Source: Velocimicrobium porci
GTDB lineage: Bacteria; Bacillota; Clostridia; Lachnospirales; Lachnospiraceae
Reading direction: 5' to 3'
NCBI RefSeq assembly: GCF_009696045.1
Contig: NZ_VUMT01000011.1
Span: 36,642-100,641, forward strand
Length of the DNA stretch: 64,000 bases
Position numbers and translations under genes: made by a program. The notes under the pieces were generated by a model. That model was not told the DNA's origin, did not search any database, and saw only the letters and a program-made list of their open reading frames with translations. This document shows positions 8,719 to 17,773 of this stretch, one piece after another. Positions within the stretch are counted from its first letter, which is position 1; the number at the start of each line of letters is the position of its first letter.

Positions 8719-8859
8719 CTCTTGCCTCCATGGATTTGTTTCCCTCAATACAATACTAATTCTAAACATAATTACATTATATATACACTTATTATACAAT
8801 ATGCTTCCCCCAAAGGAAATGATTTATTTAAGATTCTTTTGTCTTCCTTTGTTCCATTG

Positions 8860-9040
8860 GAACAAAGTAGACAAGTCCACCTCAACTCCCTGTATCCCTC
8901 ACTCATGAGGGACTTGCTCCACTTTGCGTGCCAGATGCGTGTTGCATGCTTTTTGCAACAATACTTCTTTCGCATCTGTGCACATCCTCGTGGAGCGTTT
9001 TTGCTTTATAGGAGACGAAGTTTCCTATAAAGCAAAAAAA
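8860..9040 (+). repeat. Dispersed structured repeat, family A, copy 2 (longest copy)
   Basis: It shares GAACAAAGT at the start and about 95 bases of GCGTGCCAGATGCG...GGAGCG with copy 1. It also carries a terminal hairpin in which TTTTTGCTTTATAGGA pairs with TCCTATAAAGCAAAAA (about 8999-9037). The hairpin has T on its 5' side and A on its 3' side, so it is not a normal intrinsic terminator. A separate terminator abuts its right end. Confidence 0.85.
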
Positions 9041-9074
9041 AGAGAGCAGCCATCCGATCTGCTGCTCTCTTTTT
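9037..9074. terminator. Bidirectional-looking terminator hairpin
   Basis: AAAAGAGAGCAGC pairs with GCTGCTCTCTTTT across a 10-base loop. The A tract before and T tract after make it usable from either strand. It lies between the GH13 and ftsH transcription units. Bases 9075-9259 beyond it hold nothing I can identify. Confidence 0.75.
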
Positions 9075-9259
9075 GGAGAAGGTATTTTTGTTACTTATGG
9101 GGTGTAGCAAAAACTATATAATGTATTGGGGTTTACGTGTTATAGTATAGCATTATAATTGTTTGAAGTGTGCACAAACTTTCAAAAATTTTCATCTTAT
9201 TTTTAGCAATATTGCACGCGTGTTTTTTTATTTTTCTTCAAACACACCTGTTATTTTCT

Positions 9260-11113
9260 CTAATTTTTCGCCAGTTCCACTTCTTTTTTTGGAAACAGGC
9301 TTTCAAACTCTTCTCTGCTGATTCGATCACGCTCGATTAGCATCTTTGCACAAGCATGAAGAATTTCTATATTATCAGTCAATAATTTCTTTGCTTTTTC
9401 GTAACAATCATCAATAATTTCTTTTACCTCTTCATCAATCACTTTCGCAACACTTTCACTATAAGTTCTTGTATGTGCTAAATCACGACCAATAAACACT
9501 TCATCATCATCGCTTGCATAATTAACCATACCCACTGCTTCTGAAAAACCATATTTTGTTACCATATCTCTTGCACGCTGAGATGCCTGCTTGATATCCT
9601 GGGAAGCACCCGTTGTAATATCATCAAAAATCAATGATTCTGCAATTCGACCACCTAATGTTGCCATAATATCCTGAAGCATTTTTCCCTTCGTCATGTG
9701 CATTTCATCACGCTCTGGAAGAGGCATCGTATAACCTGCTGCACCATGTCCGGTTGGAATAACAGAAACCGTATAAACCGGACCGATATCCGGTAATAAA
9801 TGAAACAGCAGTGCATGACCTGCTTCATGATAAGCAGTAATTTTTTTATCCTTTTCCGATATAACACGGCTCCTCTTTTCAGGACCAATGCCAACCTTAA
9901 TAAATGATTTCTTAATGTCTTCTTCTACAATATATGCCCTGTCCTCTCTGGCTGCAACAATCGCAGCTTCATTTAAAAGGTTCTCAAGGTCAGCTCCTGT
10001 AAATCCTGCTGTTGTCTGGGCAATCTGTTTGATATCTACATCTTCTGCCAAAGGTTTATTTTTGGAATGTACCAAAAGAATCTCTTCTCTTCCCTTTACA
10101 TCCGGATAGCCGACTGTAACTCTACGGTCAAAACGACCTGGTCTTAAAATCGCAGGGTCAAGAATGTCGACACGGTTTGTGGCAGCCATAACAATAATGC
10201 CTTCATTCGCACCAAAACCATCCATTTCGACTAACAGCTGATTCAATGTCTGTTCCCGTTCATCATGCCCACCTCCAAGACCTGTACCTCTTCGTCTTGC
10301 GACCGCATCAATTTCATCAATAAATACAATACAAGGTGAATTTTTCTTTGCATCCGCAAACAAATCCCTTACACGGGAAGCACCTACACCGACAAACATT
10401 TCAACGAAATCAGAACCGGAAATACTGAAGAATGGAACACCAGCCTCGCCTGCAACTGCTTTTGCAAGTAAAGTCTTACCTGTTCCCGGCTGTCCTTCTA
10501 AAAGAACCCCCTTAGGAATTCTGGCACCAACGCTGATATACTTATTTGGAGTCTTCAAAAAATCAACAATTTCCTCCAAAGCTTCCTTCTCTTCCTGAAG
10601 CCCTGCCACATTTTTAAATGTAGTCCGCTTATTTTCATCTGTTGTCATTCTGGCACGGCTCTTTCCAAAATTCATCATCTTGGAATTGCCACCACCGCCG
10701 CTGGAAGCTTGATTCGTTATAAAACTGAATAGTATAATGATTACAATGAAGCCAAGAAGATATGGAAGTAGTGTTGTGATAATCCAACTTGGTTTACTAA
10801 TATCATGAACCTCAAATGTTGTATAATTTTCAGACTTAATCTGATTTTCCACTTCTTTTGTATCACTTACATAAAACCTTTTTTCCTGATTATCCTTAAA
10901 TCGCACCACAACTTCTCCAGTTGGTACTTCTTGATTCTGATAAATATCTACAAATGAAATGTCGTCCCTATTATCCGCTAAATCTTTAAAGAAAGAAGTA
11001 ATATTATAGGATGCAGTTGTCTTTGTCTGCATACTCTCGGAAAAGTATAAGGCCGCAATAATAATAGCCAGGATTACAAAATAAAATCCAAGCCCTTTAA
11101 ATTGTTTTTTCAA
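9260..11113 (-). CDS. ftsH: ATP-dependent zinc metalloprotease FtsH
   Basis: The protein has 617 residues. Two membrane helices (about 8-24 and 112-132) flank an outside domain. The AAA+ module carries Walker A GQPGTGKT (207-214), Walker B IVFIDEID, and the second region of homology [10 protein letters not shown]. The M41 peptidase zinc motif HEAGH is at 429-433. It forms a hexameric membrane-bound protease that removes damaged membrane proteins and unstable regulators. The ATG at 11113 is preceded by AAAGGAGG. It is last in the minus-strand run tilS-hpt-ftsH, the same order as in Bacillus, with a 14-base gap to hpt. Length and all catalytic motifs are normal. Confidence 0.98.
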   Translation of the reverse strand: MKKQFKGLGFYFVILAIIIAALYFSESMQTKTTASYNITSFFKDLADNRDDISFVDIYQNQEVPTGEVVVRFKDNQEKRFYVSDTKEVENQIKSENYTTFEVHDISKPSWIITTLLPYLLGFIVIIILFSFITNQASSGGGGNSKMMNFGKSRARMTTDENKRTTFKNVAGLQEEKEALEEIVDFLKTPNKYISVGARIPKGVLLEGQPGTGKTLLAKAVAGEAGVPFFSISGSDFVEMFVGVGASRVRDLFADAKKNSPCIVFIDEIDAVARRRGTGLGGGHDEREQTLNQLLVEMDGFGANEGIIVMAATNRVDILDPAILRPGRFDRRVTVGYPDVKGREEILLVHSKNKPLAEDVDIKQIAQTTAGFTGADLENLLNEAAIVAAREDRAYIVEEDIKKSFIKVGIGPEKRSRVISEKDKKITAYHEAGHALLFHLLPDIGPVYTVSVIPTGHGAAGYTMPLPERDEMHMTKGKMLQDIMATLGGRIAESLIFDDITTGASQDIKQASQRARDMVTKYGFSEAVGMVNYASDDDEVFIGRDLAHTRTYSESVAKVIDEEVKEIIDDCYEKAKKLLTDNIEILHACAKMLIERDRISREEFESLFPKKEVELAKN

Positions 11114-11127
11114 GCCAAAATCCTCCT

Positions 11128-11649
11128 TTAGTCCTCTACCACTCCGATAAATGGTAAGTTTCTATATTTTTGAACATCATCCAGACCATATCCTACAACA
11201 AATTCATCTGGAATCTCAAATCCTGTATAGTCAACAGGTACTTCAACGACTCTTCGACTAGGTTTATCTAATAAAGTACAAAGTTTCATAGAAGCTGGTT
11301 TTCTTACTTTCAGCACATCCATCAAGTGAGATAAAGTTCTTCCGGAATCTACAATATCCTCAACTACTATTACATCCTTACCTTCGATACTTTCATCCAG
11401 ATCCTTTACAATCTTAACTCTTCCTGAACTTTCTTTCGCATCTCCATAACTGGAAACGGACATAAAATCCATTGTCACGGTTGTATTGATTCTCTTGGCA
11501 AGCTCACAAGTAAAAAATATACTTCCCTTCAAAATACAAATTAAATGGACACATTTTCCCGCATAATCCCTGTTAATTTCATCTGCTAACTCCTGAATCC
11601 TTGCTGCTACCTTATCTTCTGAAATCATAACTCTAATCTTATCTTCCAT
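11128..11649 (-). CDS. hpt: Hypoxanthine-guanine phosphoribosyltransferase
   Basis: The protein has 173 residues. The PRPP-binding signature VEDIVDSGRT is at about 96-105, with the CILKGSIFF loop near residue 40 and the DFMSVSSYGD flexible loop. It transfers phosphoribosyl from PRPP to hypoxanthine or guanine in cytoplasmic purine salvage. The start overlaps the end of tilS by 11 bases, implying translational coupling. A prs gene making PRPP is elsewhere in the same conserved gene block. Confidence 0.96.
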   Translation of the reverse strand: MEDKIRVMISEDKVAARIQELADEINRDYAGKCVHLICILKGSIFFTCELAKRINTTVTMDFMSVSSYGDAKESSGRVKIVKDLDESIEGKDVIVVEDIVDSGRTLSHLMDVLKVRKPASMKLCTLLDKPSRRVVEVPVDYTGFEIPDEFVVGYGLDDVQKYRNLPFIGVVED

Positions 11650-13051
11650 TCTTTTTTACCTCCATAATATTTACCATTAGTATATTTTTAGTCATTTCAC
11701 TGACTTTGTAACGTTCACTTATCCGATCACCAAATATCCACATTACATGGTTTCCATCTGTTAATAACGGAATCTCATCCCGGACATCTCGAGGAATTTT
11801 TTTATCAATAAAATAATCTTTTAGCTTCTTCCTCCCTCTCTTGTCATTAATTTCCAGGTAATCACCACTCTGCCTGCTTCGGACTAAGATAACATTGTTT
11901 ATTCTATCATAATCAAACCATTTCGTACAGTCGTTTTTTGGAATTTGCATCGCTCCTTGCTCATTTTTGACCAGTTCCAAAGAAATCTGATATCCAATCT
12001 CCTCAAGAAGATAAGTATTACCAGGTTTAACTTCCACAAACTCCCATTTTTTCTTCTGTTTACTTCTAACAAGACACTCTCTTTTGCACACTTGAATACC
12101 ATCATAAGACCGCACTGCTACGATGTCATAAGGAAGCATCACTTCCTTTCCGACACTTCGATTCATCAACTCCATAACTAATTCCACATGTTTTTGTTCG
12201 ATATCTTTCTTTCCTTTCGCCAGCCTCACAATCACCTGATAGAGAATTCCTCTTTGAATAATTCTATCAACTGCACGAAATTCATCTGCATTTATAAAGT
12301 ATATCCCATTTCTCATTGATACAACCTTATCATACATAATTTGAACATTTTTCTCAATAAATTCCTGAGCTTCCGATACCATACCTGCAGTCCCAACAAT
12401 ATGTTCAACCGCCCTATCGTTAATTTCCTTTGCCACATATGGCAAAACTCTAAGTCGAATCTTATTTCTGGAATATTCCTCAAGAAAATTTGTCCGATCA
12501 GTCCGAAACAGCTGTCCACGCTCCGCCAAAAATCGCTCAATTTCATCACGGCTACAGCAGAGCAAAGGACGGATCACCTTCTCTCTGCTGGCAGAAATAC
12601 CACTAATGCCCGTCAGACCGCTTCCCCGAAACAAATGAAATAAAACCGTTTCTGCACAATCATTTTTATTATGAGCCACTGCAACTTTAGTAAACCCATA
12701 GCACTTTCTTACCTGTTCAAAAATCTCATATCGGACAGCCCTTCCAGCCTCCTCTTCTGACAGACCACACTCCCTTGCAAATGCAGGAACATCTCTCCTT
12801 TCCACAACAAACGGAATCTCCAGCTGAGAAGCCAGATTTCGAACAAACTCCTCATCTTCGTCAGCCTCTTTCCCACGAATTCCATGATGAACATGAACCA
12901 CAACTAAATCCAGTAAAAAACGTTTTCTAAGCTCCACCAGAATCAACAAAAGACAAACCGAATCTGCTCCACCGGACACGCCGACAACGATTCCATCTCC
13001 ACGTTCAATTAAAGAATACTTTTCTATATATGCAATAATTTTCTCTAACAT
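11639..13051 (-). CDS. tilS: tRNA(Ile) lysidine synthetase TilS
   Basis: The protein has 470 residues from ATG 13051, which follows AAGGAG. That start puts the PP-loop SGGADS at residues 26-31, as in other TilS proteins. An ATG at 13078 after GGGAGGTG would add nine residues and cannot be excluded. The N-terminal PP-loop ATPase is followed by the substrate-binding region and the C-terminal TilS domain (SRQSGDYLEINDKRGRKKLKDYF...). The enzyme converts the wobble C of the AUA-reading tRNA-Ile to lysidine and is normally essential. It leads the coupled tilS-hpt-ftsH unit. Confidence 0.95.
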   Translation of the reverse strand: MLEKIIAYIEKYSLIERGDGIVVGVSGGADSVCLLLILVELRKRFLLDLVVVHVHHGIRGKEADEDEEFVRNLASQLEIPFVVERRDVPAFARECGLSEEEAGRAVRYEIFEQVRKCYGFTKVAVAHNKNDCAETVLFHLFRGSGLTGISGISASREKVIRPLLCCSRDEIERFLAERGQLFRTDRTNFLEEYSRNKIRLRVLPYVAKEINDRAVEHIVGTAGMVSEAQEFIEKNVQIMYDKVVSMRNGIYFINADEFRAVDRIIQRGILYQVIVRLAKGKKDIEQKHVELVMELMNRSVGKEVMLPYDIVAVRSYDGIQVCKRECLVRSKQKKKWEFVEVKPGNTYLLEEIGYQISLELVKNEQGAMQIPKNDCTKWFDYDRINNVILVRSRQSGDYLEINDKRGRKKLKDYFIDKKIPRDVRDEIPLLTDGNHVMWIFGDRISERYKVSEMTKNILMVNIMEVKKNGR

Positions 13052-13162
13052 GACCTGCTCCTTTTTCTTTTCTATCATTCTACAACTCACCTCCCATTAT
13101 TTCAACATATCTCCTGCTAAACTTTTCTCAAAACTGTATTTCTTTTCGAAAGACAGACGATA

Positions 13163-13188
13163 AGGGAAGGAGAACTCCTTCCCTTATA
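13163..13188 (-). terminator. Hairpin after spoIIE
   Basis: TAAGGGAAGGAG and CTCCTTCCCTTA form a perfect 12-bp inverted repeat separated by AA, directly downstream of the spoIIE stop. No clean U run follows on the minus strand, so termination is likely but not certain. Confidence 0.55.
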
Positions 13189-13192
13189 ACAT

Positions 13193-15481
13193 CTATTTTT
13201 CCCACATTCCAACAACTAATACTGTCATATCATCACTCCGTTTTCCGTCCTCCATCTCTTCAATCTTCCTAAGCAATTGGTTGGCAATTTCCTGCGGATT
13301 ACTACTCTTAATTTCAGATAATAAAAATTCCATACAAGCTTCTTTTTCCTCATATGGGAAACAATCTAACACCCCATCACTCACCATAATGATATAATCT
13401 CCATCCTCCATTTTCATTTGCTCCGACTCAACCTCAATCTTTTGAAACATTCCTGCGGGCAAAGAAGAGGATTCCACGGTCAAATATTCCTCTCCTCTTT
13501 TTATAAATGTAGTCGCAGCACCTAATTTAATAAAGTCGCAACTACCCTCAAACAAATTTAAAATTCCCATATCAATTGTCGAAAACGATTTGCTATCTGA
13601 TTGTAATACATATAATGAATTAATTAAATTGATTGCCGCTTTTTCTCTTAATCCCGCCTCCATCATCCGCTCTAACAAGTCAATCACAGCCGCACTCTCC
13701 CTGTTCGCCTCTTTTCCGGAACCCATTCCATCAGAAAGCATTGTAATCATCTCTCCCGTATCCAACTCTAAAAAAGAAAAATTATCGCCGGATATCTCCT
13801 CTCCTTCTTTTGTCTTTCGAGCAACACCTGTAATCGTCTTATAGCGGGTATCTTCCACAAATACCATTGGTTCCGGTTCTTTTGAAACAACATTTTTAGT
13901 ATGCTCCGCCGGACGCATTCTTTTTCCTAATACTTGTCCCAAAATTACAGCCACCTCTCTGCTTGTCACACAACGCCCTCGTTTCATCTTAGCAACAAGA
14001 TGGATTTCCGTCCGTTTTTCCCTGTTTTCCATTAGAACCAAACGCTTTACATCGATATGGTGATTATGCAGTTTCATTATCATCTGCTCTTCTACATCAT
14101 TTTTTACTTCCTTCATTCCACAGACATCTTCAGCAAAATCTTTCATAACTTCTGCCATTTCATTCAACTGCTCCGCCACAGCTTCACGGCTTTCTGTGAG
14201 CCGGTTATACCAATCCAAATTTACTTTTGCAATCTCCAGGCTTTTATTCGTTTCTCTTACAAATGCTTTTACATTAATACAACGTTTCACAAAATCAAAT
14301 GGAATATCCTCCTCCCGAATCCGTCCCTGCTCCTTTGCAACTGAAAAAATTGCTTGGGTTGATTGATACGTCGTCTGATAATTCCGATTCCAACACTCCT
14401 CACATCTTGAACAGCTTTTGCAAAACTGCTCTGACACATTTTCAAAAATACCATTGACCTCTTCATAACTAAACATTTGTTTCGGTTTTGCAATTCCATT
14501 GAATGATTTAGAAAGACTCCCCAAGGCATCTGAAAAATCACGAAACTTATTCTTTGTTATCAATTGAATATTCTGCTTAATATAATCCCCATTTGTACCC
14601 GCTTCCCAAGCAACCGGTTTACATAAAAAATTAGGTACAAGAAGAAATAAAAACACACTACAGATTAAATCTCGCAAACCACTCATATTGATTAATGTTT
14701 GTTCATATAAAAATCCTAATGAAATTCCAGTAACCAAATAAGCAATGGATGCTCCCCATTTTCCAATTTCCTGGAACATCCCGGCACAAATTCCAAGAAT
14801 ACACATAATCCCAATTAAGGTTACTTCATTTCCCTGAAAAGAAACTGCAATTCCACAAGCTGCACCAATAACAGCTCCCGCACCAGAGCCATACTTATAT
14901 CCGACAAACAAGACAATAAAGCATACGAAAAGCCTTGCCATACTAATATCATAATATGTCCAGGCAGGAAAGGCATATACAATGCATCCTAGCATAATCC
15001 CAATACTAATCATCTCCTGATTGCTAATTCCCTCTCCTTTTTTGCAGGATAATAAGTATGTAATTCCTTTTTGCATCAGATAAGTAAATAAAAAAACAAG
15101 TAACCCTTCTAATAAGGCTAATATAATATAGAACTTATAGTGAAGCATAAGTACCCCATGAGTCAACGACATTGCAGCGATTACAAATCCACCTGCTATT
15201 CCTCTAATTTTACTGTTGACCTTTTTTCCTGTATGTTCCATTAAATGGAATATAGTCGTTACCGTCCCCATTGCCAAGGCATATTTTAATACTTCGATCC
15301 AGTCCATCTTAGTCGCCAATCCCAAAAGAATTGTAAATGCTAAAATTCCTTTCCCCGTCTCCTGTGTATACATACATAAGTAATAAGCCATACCTACAGG
15401 ATTCATTCCCGAAATAAAAAATCGTCCAAACATAAATCCCAATAAATCCAGTACTATTGTTCTTTTCTTCCATGTTGTCAT
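13193..15481 (-). CDS. spoIIE: Stage II sporulation protein E (PP2C-type phosphatase)
   Basis: The protein has 762 residues from ATG 15481, 6 bases after GGAGG; an earlier in-frame ATG at 15535 lacks a ribosome site. The first 300 or so residues form about ten membrane helices. A central regulatory region follows, with a CSRCEECWN cysteine cluster. The C-terminal PP2C phosphatase domain contains LSDGMGSGKEA and YIIMVSDGVLDCF with metal-binding Asp residues. SpoIIE sits at the asymmetric septum and dephosphorylates SpoIIAA, which activates sigma-F in the forespore. Its place between divIC and tilS matches Bacillus. This is strong evidence that the organism sporulates or descends from a sporulating lineage. 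Confidence 0.96.
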   Translation of the reverse strand: MTTWKKRTIVLDLLGFMFGRFFISGMNPVGMAYYLCMYTQETGKGILAFTILLGLATKMDWIEVLKYALAMGTVTTIFHLMEHTGKKVNSKIRGIAGGFVIAAMSLTHGVLMLHYKFYIILALLEGLLVFLFTYLMQKGITYLLSCKKGEGISNQEMISIGIMLGCIVYAFPAWTYYDISMARLFVCFIVLFVGYKYGSGAGAVIGAACGIAVSFQGNEVTLIGIMCILGICAGMFQEIGKWGASIAYLVTGISLGFLYEQTLINMSGLRDLICSVFLFLLVPNFLCKPVAWEAGTNGDYIKQNIQLITKNKFRDFSDALGSLSKSFNGIAKPKQMFSYEEVNGIFENVSEQFCKSCSRCEECWNRNYQTTYQSTQAIFSVAKEQGRIREEDIPFDFVKRCINVKAFVRETNKSLEIAKVNLDWYNRLTESREAVAEQLNEMAEVMKDFAEDVCGMKEVKNDVEEQMIMKLHNHHIDVKRLVLMENREKRTEIHLVAKMKRGRCVTSREVAVILGQVLGKRMRPAEHTKNVVSKEPEPMVFVEDTRYKTITGVARKTKEGEEISGDNFSFLELDTGEMITMLSDGMGSGKEANRESAAVIDLLERMMEAGLREKAAINLINSLYVLQSDSKSFSTIDMGILNLFEGSCDFIKLGAATTFIKRGEEYLTVESSSLPAGMFQKIEVESEQMKMEDGDYIIMVSDGVLDCFPYEEKEACMEFLLSEIKSSNPQEIANQLLRKIEEMEDGKRSDDMTVLVVGMWEK

Positions 15482-15698
15482 CTTATTTCCTCCATTCACT
15501 CGCATCATTCGAGTACCCATTATACGAAAACTCAAATTTATTTTTTGTCAAATTGTGGAATGGATTTTAAAGAACCGTTAGACAAGATTTTGCTTAGAAT
15601 GGGTTTCGAATCGAATCTATGGACATAAGTCTGATTAAGAATTTCGAATAATCCCTGGCAAAGTATTTTTATTACTATAAGATAAAATGATGTTATAA

Positions 15699-15756
15699 GA
15701 ACAAAGTGGAGCGTTTTTGCTTTATAGGAGACGAACTTTCCTATAAAGCAAAAAAA
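15699..15756 (+). repeat. Dispersed structured repeat, family A, copy 3 (short, deleted form)
   Basis: Only the two ends of the family A unit remain: GAACAAAGTGGA joined directly to GCGTTTTTGCTTTATAGGA and its pairing arm TCCTATAAAGCAAAAA. The junction falls in GTGGA, present near both ends of the full unit, as expected for deletion between 5-base direct repeats. Confidence 0.8.
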
Positions 15757-15785
15757 TAGAAGCTTGTATAATACAAACTTCTATT
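15751..15785 (-). terminator. Terminator of tRNA-Met
   Basis: On the minus strand AATAGAAGTTTGTAT pairs with ATACAAGCTTCTATT and is followed by TTTTTT. It lies just downstream of tRNA-Met and borrows the A run at the right end of repeat A copy 3. Confidence 0.8.
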
Positions 15786-15798
15786 CCTTATTTATTCA

Positions 15799-15872
15799 TA
15801 GCGGGAGGGGGATTTGAACCCTCGACACCACGGGTATGAACCGTGTGCTCTAGCCAACTGAGCTATCCCGCC
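15799..15872 (-). tRNA. tRNA-Met (elongator type, anticodon CAU)
   Basis: A 74-base cloverleaf with acceptor GGCGGGA/TCCCGCT, discriminator A, D arm GCTCAGTTGGCTAGAGC, anticodon loop TTCATAC (anticodon CAT) and T arm with GGTTCAAATCC. The anticodon stem lacks the three G-C pairs of initiator tRNA, so elongator Met is preferred. A tRNA-Ile with modified CAU is less likely. Confidence 0.92.
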
Positions 15873-15942
15873 AAACAAGACGCTTATTATTATAGCAAAC
15901 TTATCTTAGCTTGTCAATAATCATTTTTATTTTTTTATCTTG

Positions 15943-16254
15943 TTAATCTTCTGCCTCAAAAATAATCTCATCGGGATAAACAAGTCCTAATTTTGTTCTT
16001 GCTTCTTCCTCAATATATTTTTTTGTCTGAACATATACTTTATAATCATCAATCTCATCTGCTCTTTGTTCCTGCTTTTTCTTCTGCTTTTCAAGCTCTT
16101 CTATTCTCTTCTGATATTCCATGTTCTTTGCATCCAGGTCTACCTTTTTATAATAAACAGTACAACACAGCACTAATACAACAATTGCGACAACACAAAG
16201 ATTTTTTCTTCTCATTCGTTTTGCCCGTTTTTCGGCATATTTATTCCTTACCAT
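15943..16254 (-). CDS. divIC: DivIC/FtsB-type septum formation initiator protein
   Basis: The protein has 103 residues from ATG 16254. A basic N-terminus (KRAKRMRRK) is followed by one membrane helix (LCVVAIVVLVLCCTVYY) and a coiled coil (about 45-70, EYQKRIEELEKQKKKQEQ). The DivIC C-terminal block ends EEEARTKLGLVYPDEIIF. It acts in the division septum complex with FtsL and DivIB. The gene overlaps the end of yabQ, so the two are likely translationally coupled. The order yabP-yabQ-divIC-spoIIE is conserved with Bacillus. Confidence 0.9.
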   Translation of the reverse strand: MVRNKYAEKRAKRMRRKNLCVVAIVVLVLCCTVYYKKVDLDAKNMEYQKRIEELEKQKKKQEQRADEIDDYKVYVQTKKYIEEEARTKLGLVYPDEIIFEAED

Positions 16255-16678
16255 CCTGATCTCCACCTTCCGGCTCGTTTGCCCGTTCTCGTCCTTTGTT
16301 TATTAGTTTAACTGTTTTCCAACCATTTTTCAATATTTTCTTAACGACATTTAATATTTTCTTAATCGGAACACCTACTATCTGATAAATCCATCTTACC
16401 ACATATTTACTAACCATATAATGATAACAGAACATTCCAGAGAATAACGAAAGAAGTGCAATTCCCCGAACGATTCCATCATTTTTTTCATACATCATGC
16501 AAAAAACAAGAATCCCACCTATTGTCCAAAAGAACATATCTTCGACTGCTACTATCATGGCATTATGCGGAATAATCCGCCGAAGAATCCGAATGATATC
16601 ATATCCTACAAGTAAAAATATTCCCCATAGAAAGGCAGTTGCAAAAAAAACAGCCTCTAAACGAATCATCTCACTCAT
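16241..16678 (-). CDS. yabQ: Spore cortex biosynthesis protein YabQ
   Basis: The protein has 145 residues. Four or so hydrophobic segments (for example AVFFATAFLWGIFLLVGYDI and FFWTIGGILVFCMMY) are followed by a basic C-terminal tail. This matches the YabQ family, needed for spore cortex formation and located in the forespore outer membrane in Bacillus. Assignment rests on the membrane pattern, the ILRRIIPHNAMIVAVEDMFF segment and the position between yabP and divIC. It begins 9 bases after the yabP stop. Confidence 0.9.
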   Translation of the reverse strand: MSEMIRLEAVFFATAFLWGIFLLVGYDIIRILRRIIPHNAMIVAVEDMFFWTIGGILVFCMMYEKNDGIVRGIALLSLFSGMFCYHYMVSKYVVRWIYQIVGVPIKKILNVVKKILKNGWKTVKLINKGRERANEPEGGDQDGKE

Positions 16679-16687
16679 AAATCACCT

Positions 16688-16972
16688 CTATCGGAACAGC
16701 TTTTTCAACAGAGATTCACCATTTTTTGAAGCCTGCCCTCCATTTGAATAAGTCAGACTATCTGTCTTGCCATCAACGTCCACTTCTCCCTTTTCCAAAT
16801 CCAGCCGGCTTACATGAAGTTCTTCTCCCCGTATCATAAGTGTCCCCATTTCTGTTTCCAGCAACACTTCTCCTGGATCAAACGATAATACATCAAGAAC
16901 TCCTGTAATTAATGCTGTTTTTCTTGAAGTTAGTACCAATTTATGAGCCTTTGTTTTTTGTTTTTCCTCCAA
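16688..16972 (-). CDS. yabP: Sporulation protein YabP
   Basis: About 94 residues of YabP/YqfC type: HKLVLTSRKTALITGVLDV, then FDPGEVLLETEMGTLMIRGE and LHVSRLDLEKGEVDVDG. The start is not an ATG with a good site. The best ribosome site, AGGAGGGG, lies 5-7 bases before a TTG at 16972, so a TTG start (first residues Met-Glu-Glu-Lys) is proposed. The ATG at 17011 lies inside a repeat B fragment and would add 13 residues with no homology. The protein is needed for spore cortex assembly. It sits between rqcP and yabQ. Confidence 0.88.
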   Translation of the reverse strand: MEEKQKTKAHKLVLTSRKTALITGVLDVLSFDPGEVLLETEMGTLMIRGEELHVSRLDLEKGEVDVDGKTDSLTYSNGGQASKNGESLLKKLFR

Positions 16973-17013
16973 AATAACCCCTCCTAATATATTCTCTAAT
17001 ATTAAATGCAATG

Positions 17014-17061
17014 GTGCGTAGTCCTCCGTAGGTATCAGGGGGCAAAATATCTTTTGACCCC
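17014..17061 (+). repeat. Dispersed structured repeat, family B, 3' fragment
   Basis: GTGCGTAGTCCTCCGTAGG followed by TATCAGGGGGCAAAATATC and TTTTGACCCC matches the last 50 bases of the full family B copies at 40163 and 43677 with a few changes. The end hairpin (GGGGGCAAAA/TTTTGACCCC) is kept. It lies in the gap between rqcP and yabP, facing away from them. Confidence 0.85.
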
Positions 17062-17112
17062 GACATCAATTAGATATACTTTATTATATATATTAAAAAA
17101 GGGTTCATTTCA

Positions 17113-17352
17113 TTACAAATATCGATACAATTCTTTCGCTTCGTCTTTTTTTACAGTTTCCTGAACATTAAGAACCTCTACTTTTACCTCTTTGTTTCCA
17201 AAACTAATCTCTATTGTATCTCCCTCTTTTACTGCTGCCGAAGCTTTAGCAGTTTTTCCGTTAATAAGAACTCGACCTGCATCACAAGCCTCATTTGCTA
17301 CTGTTCTTCTTTTTATCAATCGAGATACTTTTAAAAATTTATCTAATCGCAT
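17113..17352 (-). CDS. rqcP: RqcP (YabO), S4-domain ribosome-associated protein
   Basis: A 79-residue protein that is one S4 RNA-binding domain: MRLDKFLKVSRLIKRRTVAN, then AGRVLINGKTAKASAAVKEGD. Family members (YabO/RqcP, Hsp15-related) bind the 50S subunit carrying stalled peptidyl-tRNA and help RqcH add C-terminal alanine tails. Position between the HU gene and yabP matches Bacillus yabO. Confidence 0.92.
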   Translation of the reverse strand: MRLDKFLKVSRLIKRRTVANEACDAGRVLINGKTAKASAAVKEGDTIEISFGNKEVKVEVLNVQETVKKDEAKELYRYL

Positions 17353-17400
17353 TGTTACCTCCCAATCGTTTTTTGTTCTTCAAGTGATACCACCTAATCG

Positions 17401-17434
17401 AAAAAAGGGCTGCCCGTATCCCGAGCAACCCTTT
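17401..17434 (-). terminator. Terminator after the HU gene
   Basis: On the minus strand AAAGGGTTGCTC pairs with GGGCAGCCCTTT, using two G-U pairs, and is followed by TTTTTTCG. It lies 12 bases after the HU stop codon. Confidence 0.8.
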
Positions 17435-17447
17435 AAATGCAAGTTAA

Positions 17448-17723
17448 TTATGCGTTGATAGCATCTTTTAATGCTTTACCTGCTTTGAATTTTGGAGCTT
17501 TAGAAGCTGCAATTTTCATTGTTTCGCCAGTCTGTGGATTTCTTCCTTCTCTAGCTGCTCTTTCAGATACTTCGAAAGTACCAAATCCTACTAATTGGAT
17601 TTTTTCACCTTTCTTTAATTCATCTGTTACAACATCAATAAAAGCTTTTAATGCTTTTTCTGTATCTTTCTTAGATAATTCTGTTTTTTCTGCGATAGCA
17701 GCTACTAATTCCGCTTTGTTCAT
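17448..17723 (-). CDS. HU family DNA-binding protein
   Basis: A 91-residue HU protein, complete from [14 protein letters not shown] to [12 protein letters not shown]. It carries the DNA-arm signature [22 protein letters not shown]. It is a dimeric nucleoid protein that bends DNA. The start is ATG 17723 after GGAGGAG; in-frame upstream sequence to 17801 has no support. It lies between mazG and rqcP, where Clostridia often have an HU gene. Confidence 0.97.
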   Translation of the reverse strand: MNKAELVAAIAEKTELSKKDTEKALKAFIDVVTDELKKGEKIQLVGFGTFEVSERAAREGRNPQTGETMKIAASKAPKFKAGKALKDAINA

Positions 17724-17773
17724 GGATAAACTCCTCCTCTGAATCGTTATATTTTTATGTATCAGAACTTCGC

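Noticed and set aside
8999..9037. T-rich/A-rich hairpin of repeat A as an intrinsic terminator
   Set aside because: The U-rich side comes before the stem on both strands, the opposite of what termination needs; the real terminator is the adjacent stem at 9037-9074.
8722..9121. Overlapping ORFs on both strands across repeat A copy 2
   Set aside because: They follow the repeat, share wording with the copy 1 ORF only because the DNA is repeated, and lack start signals.
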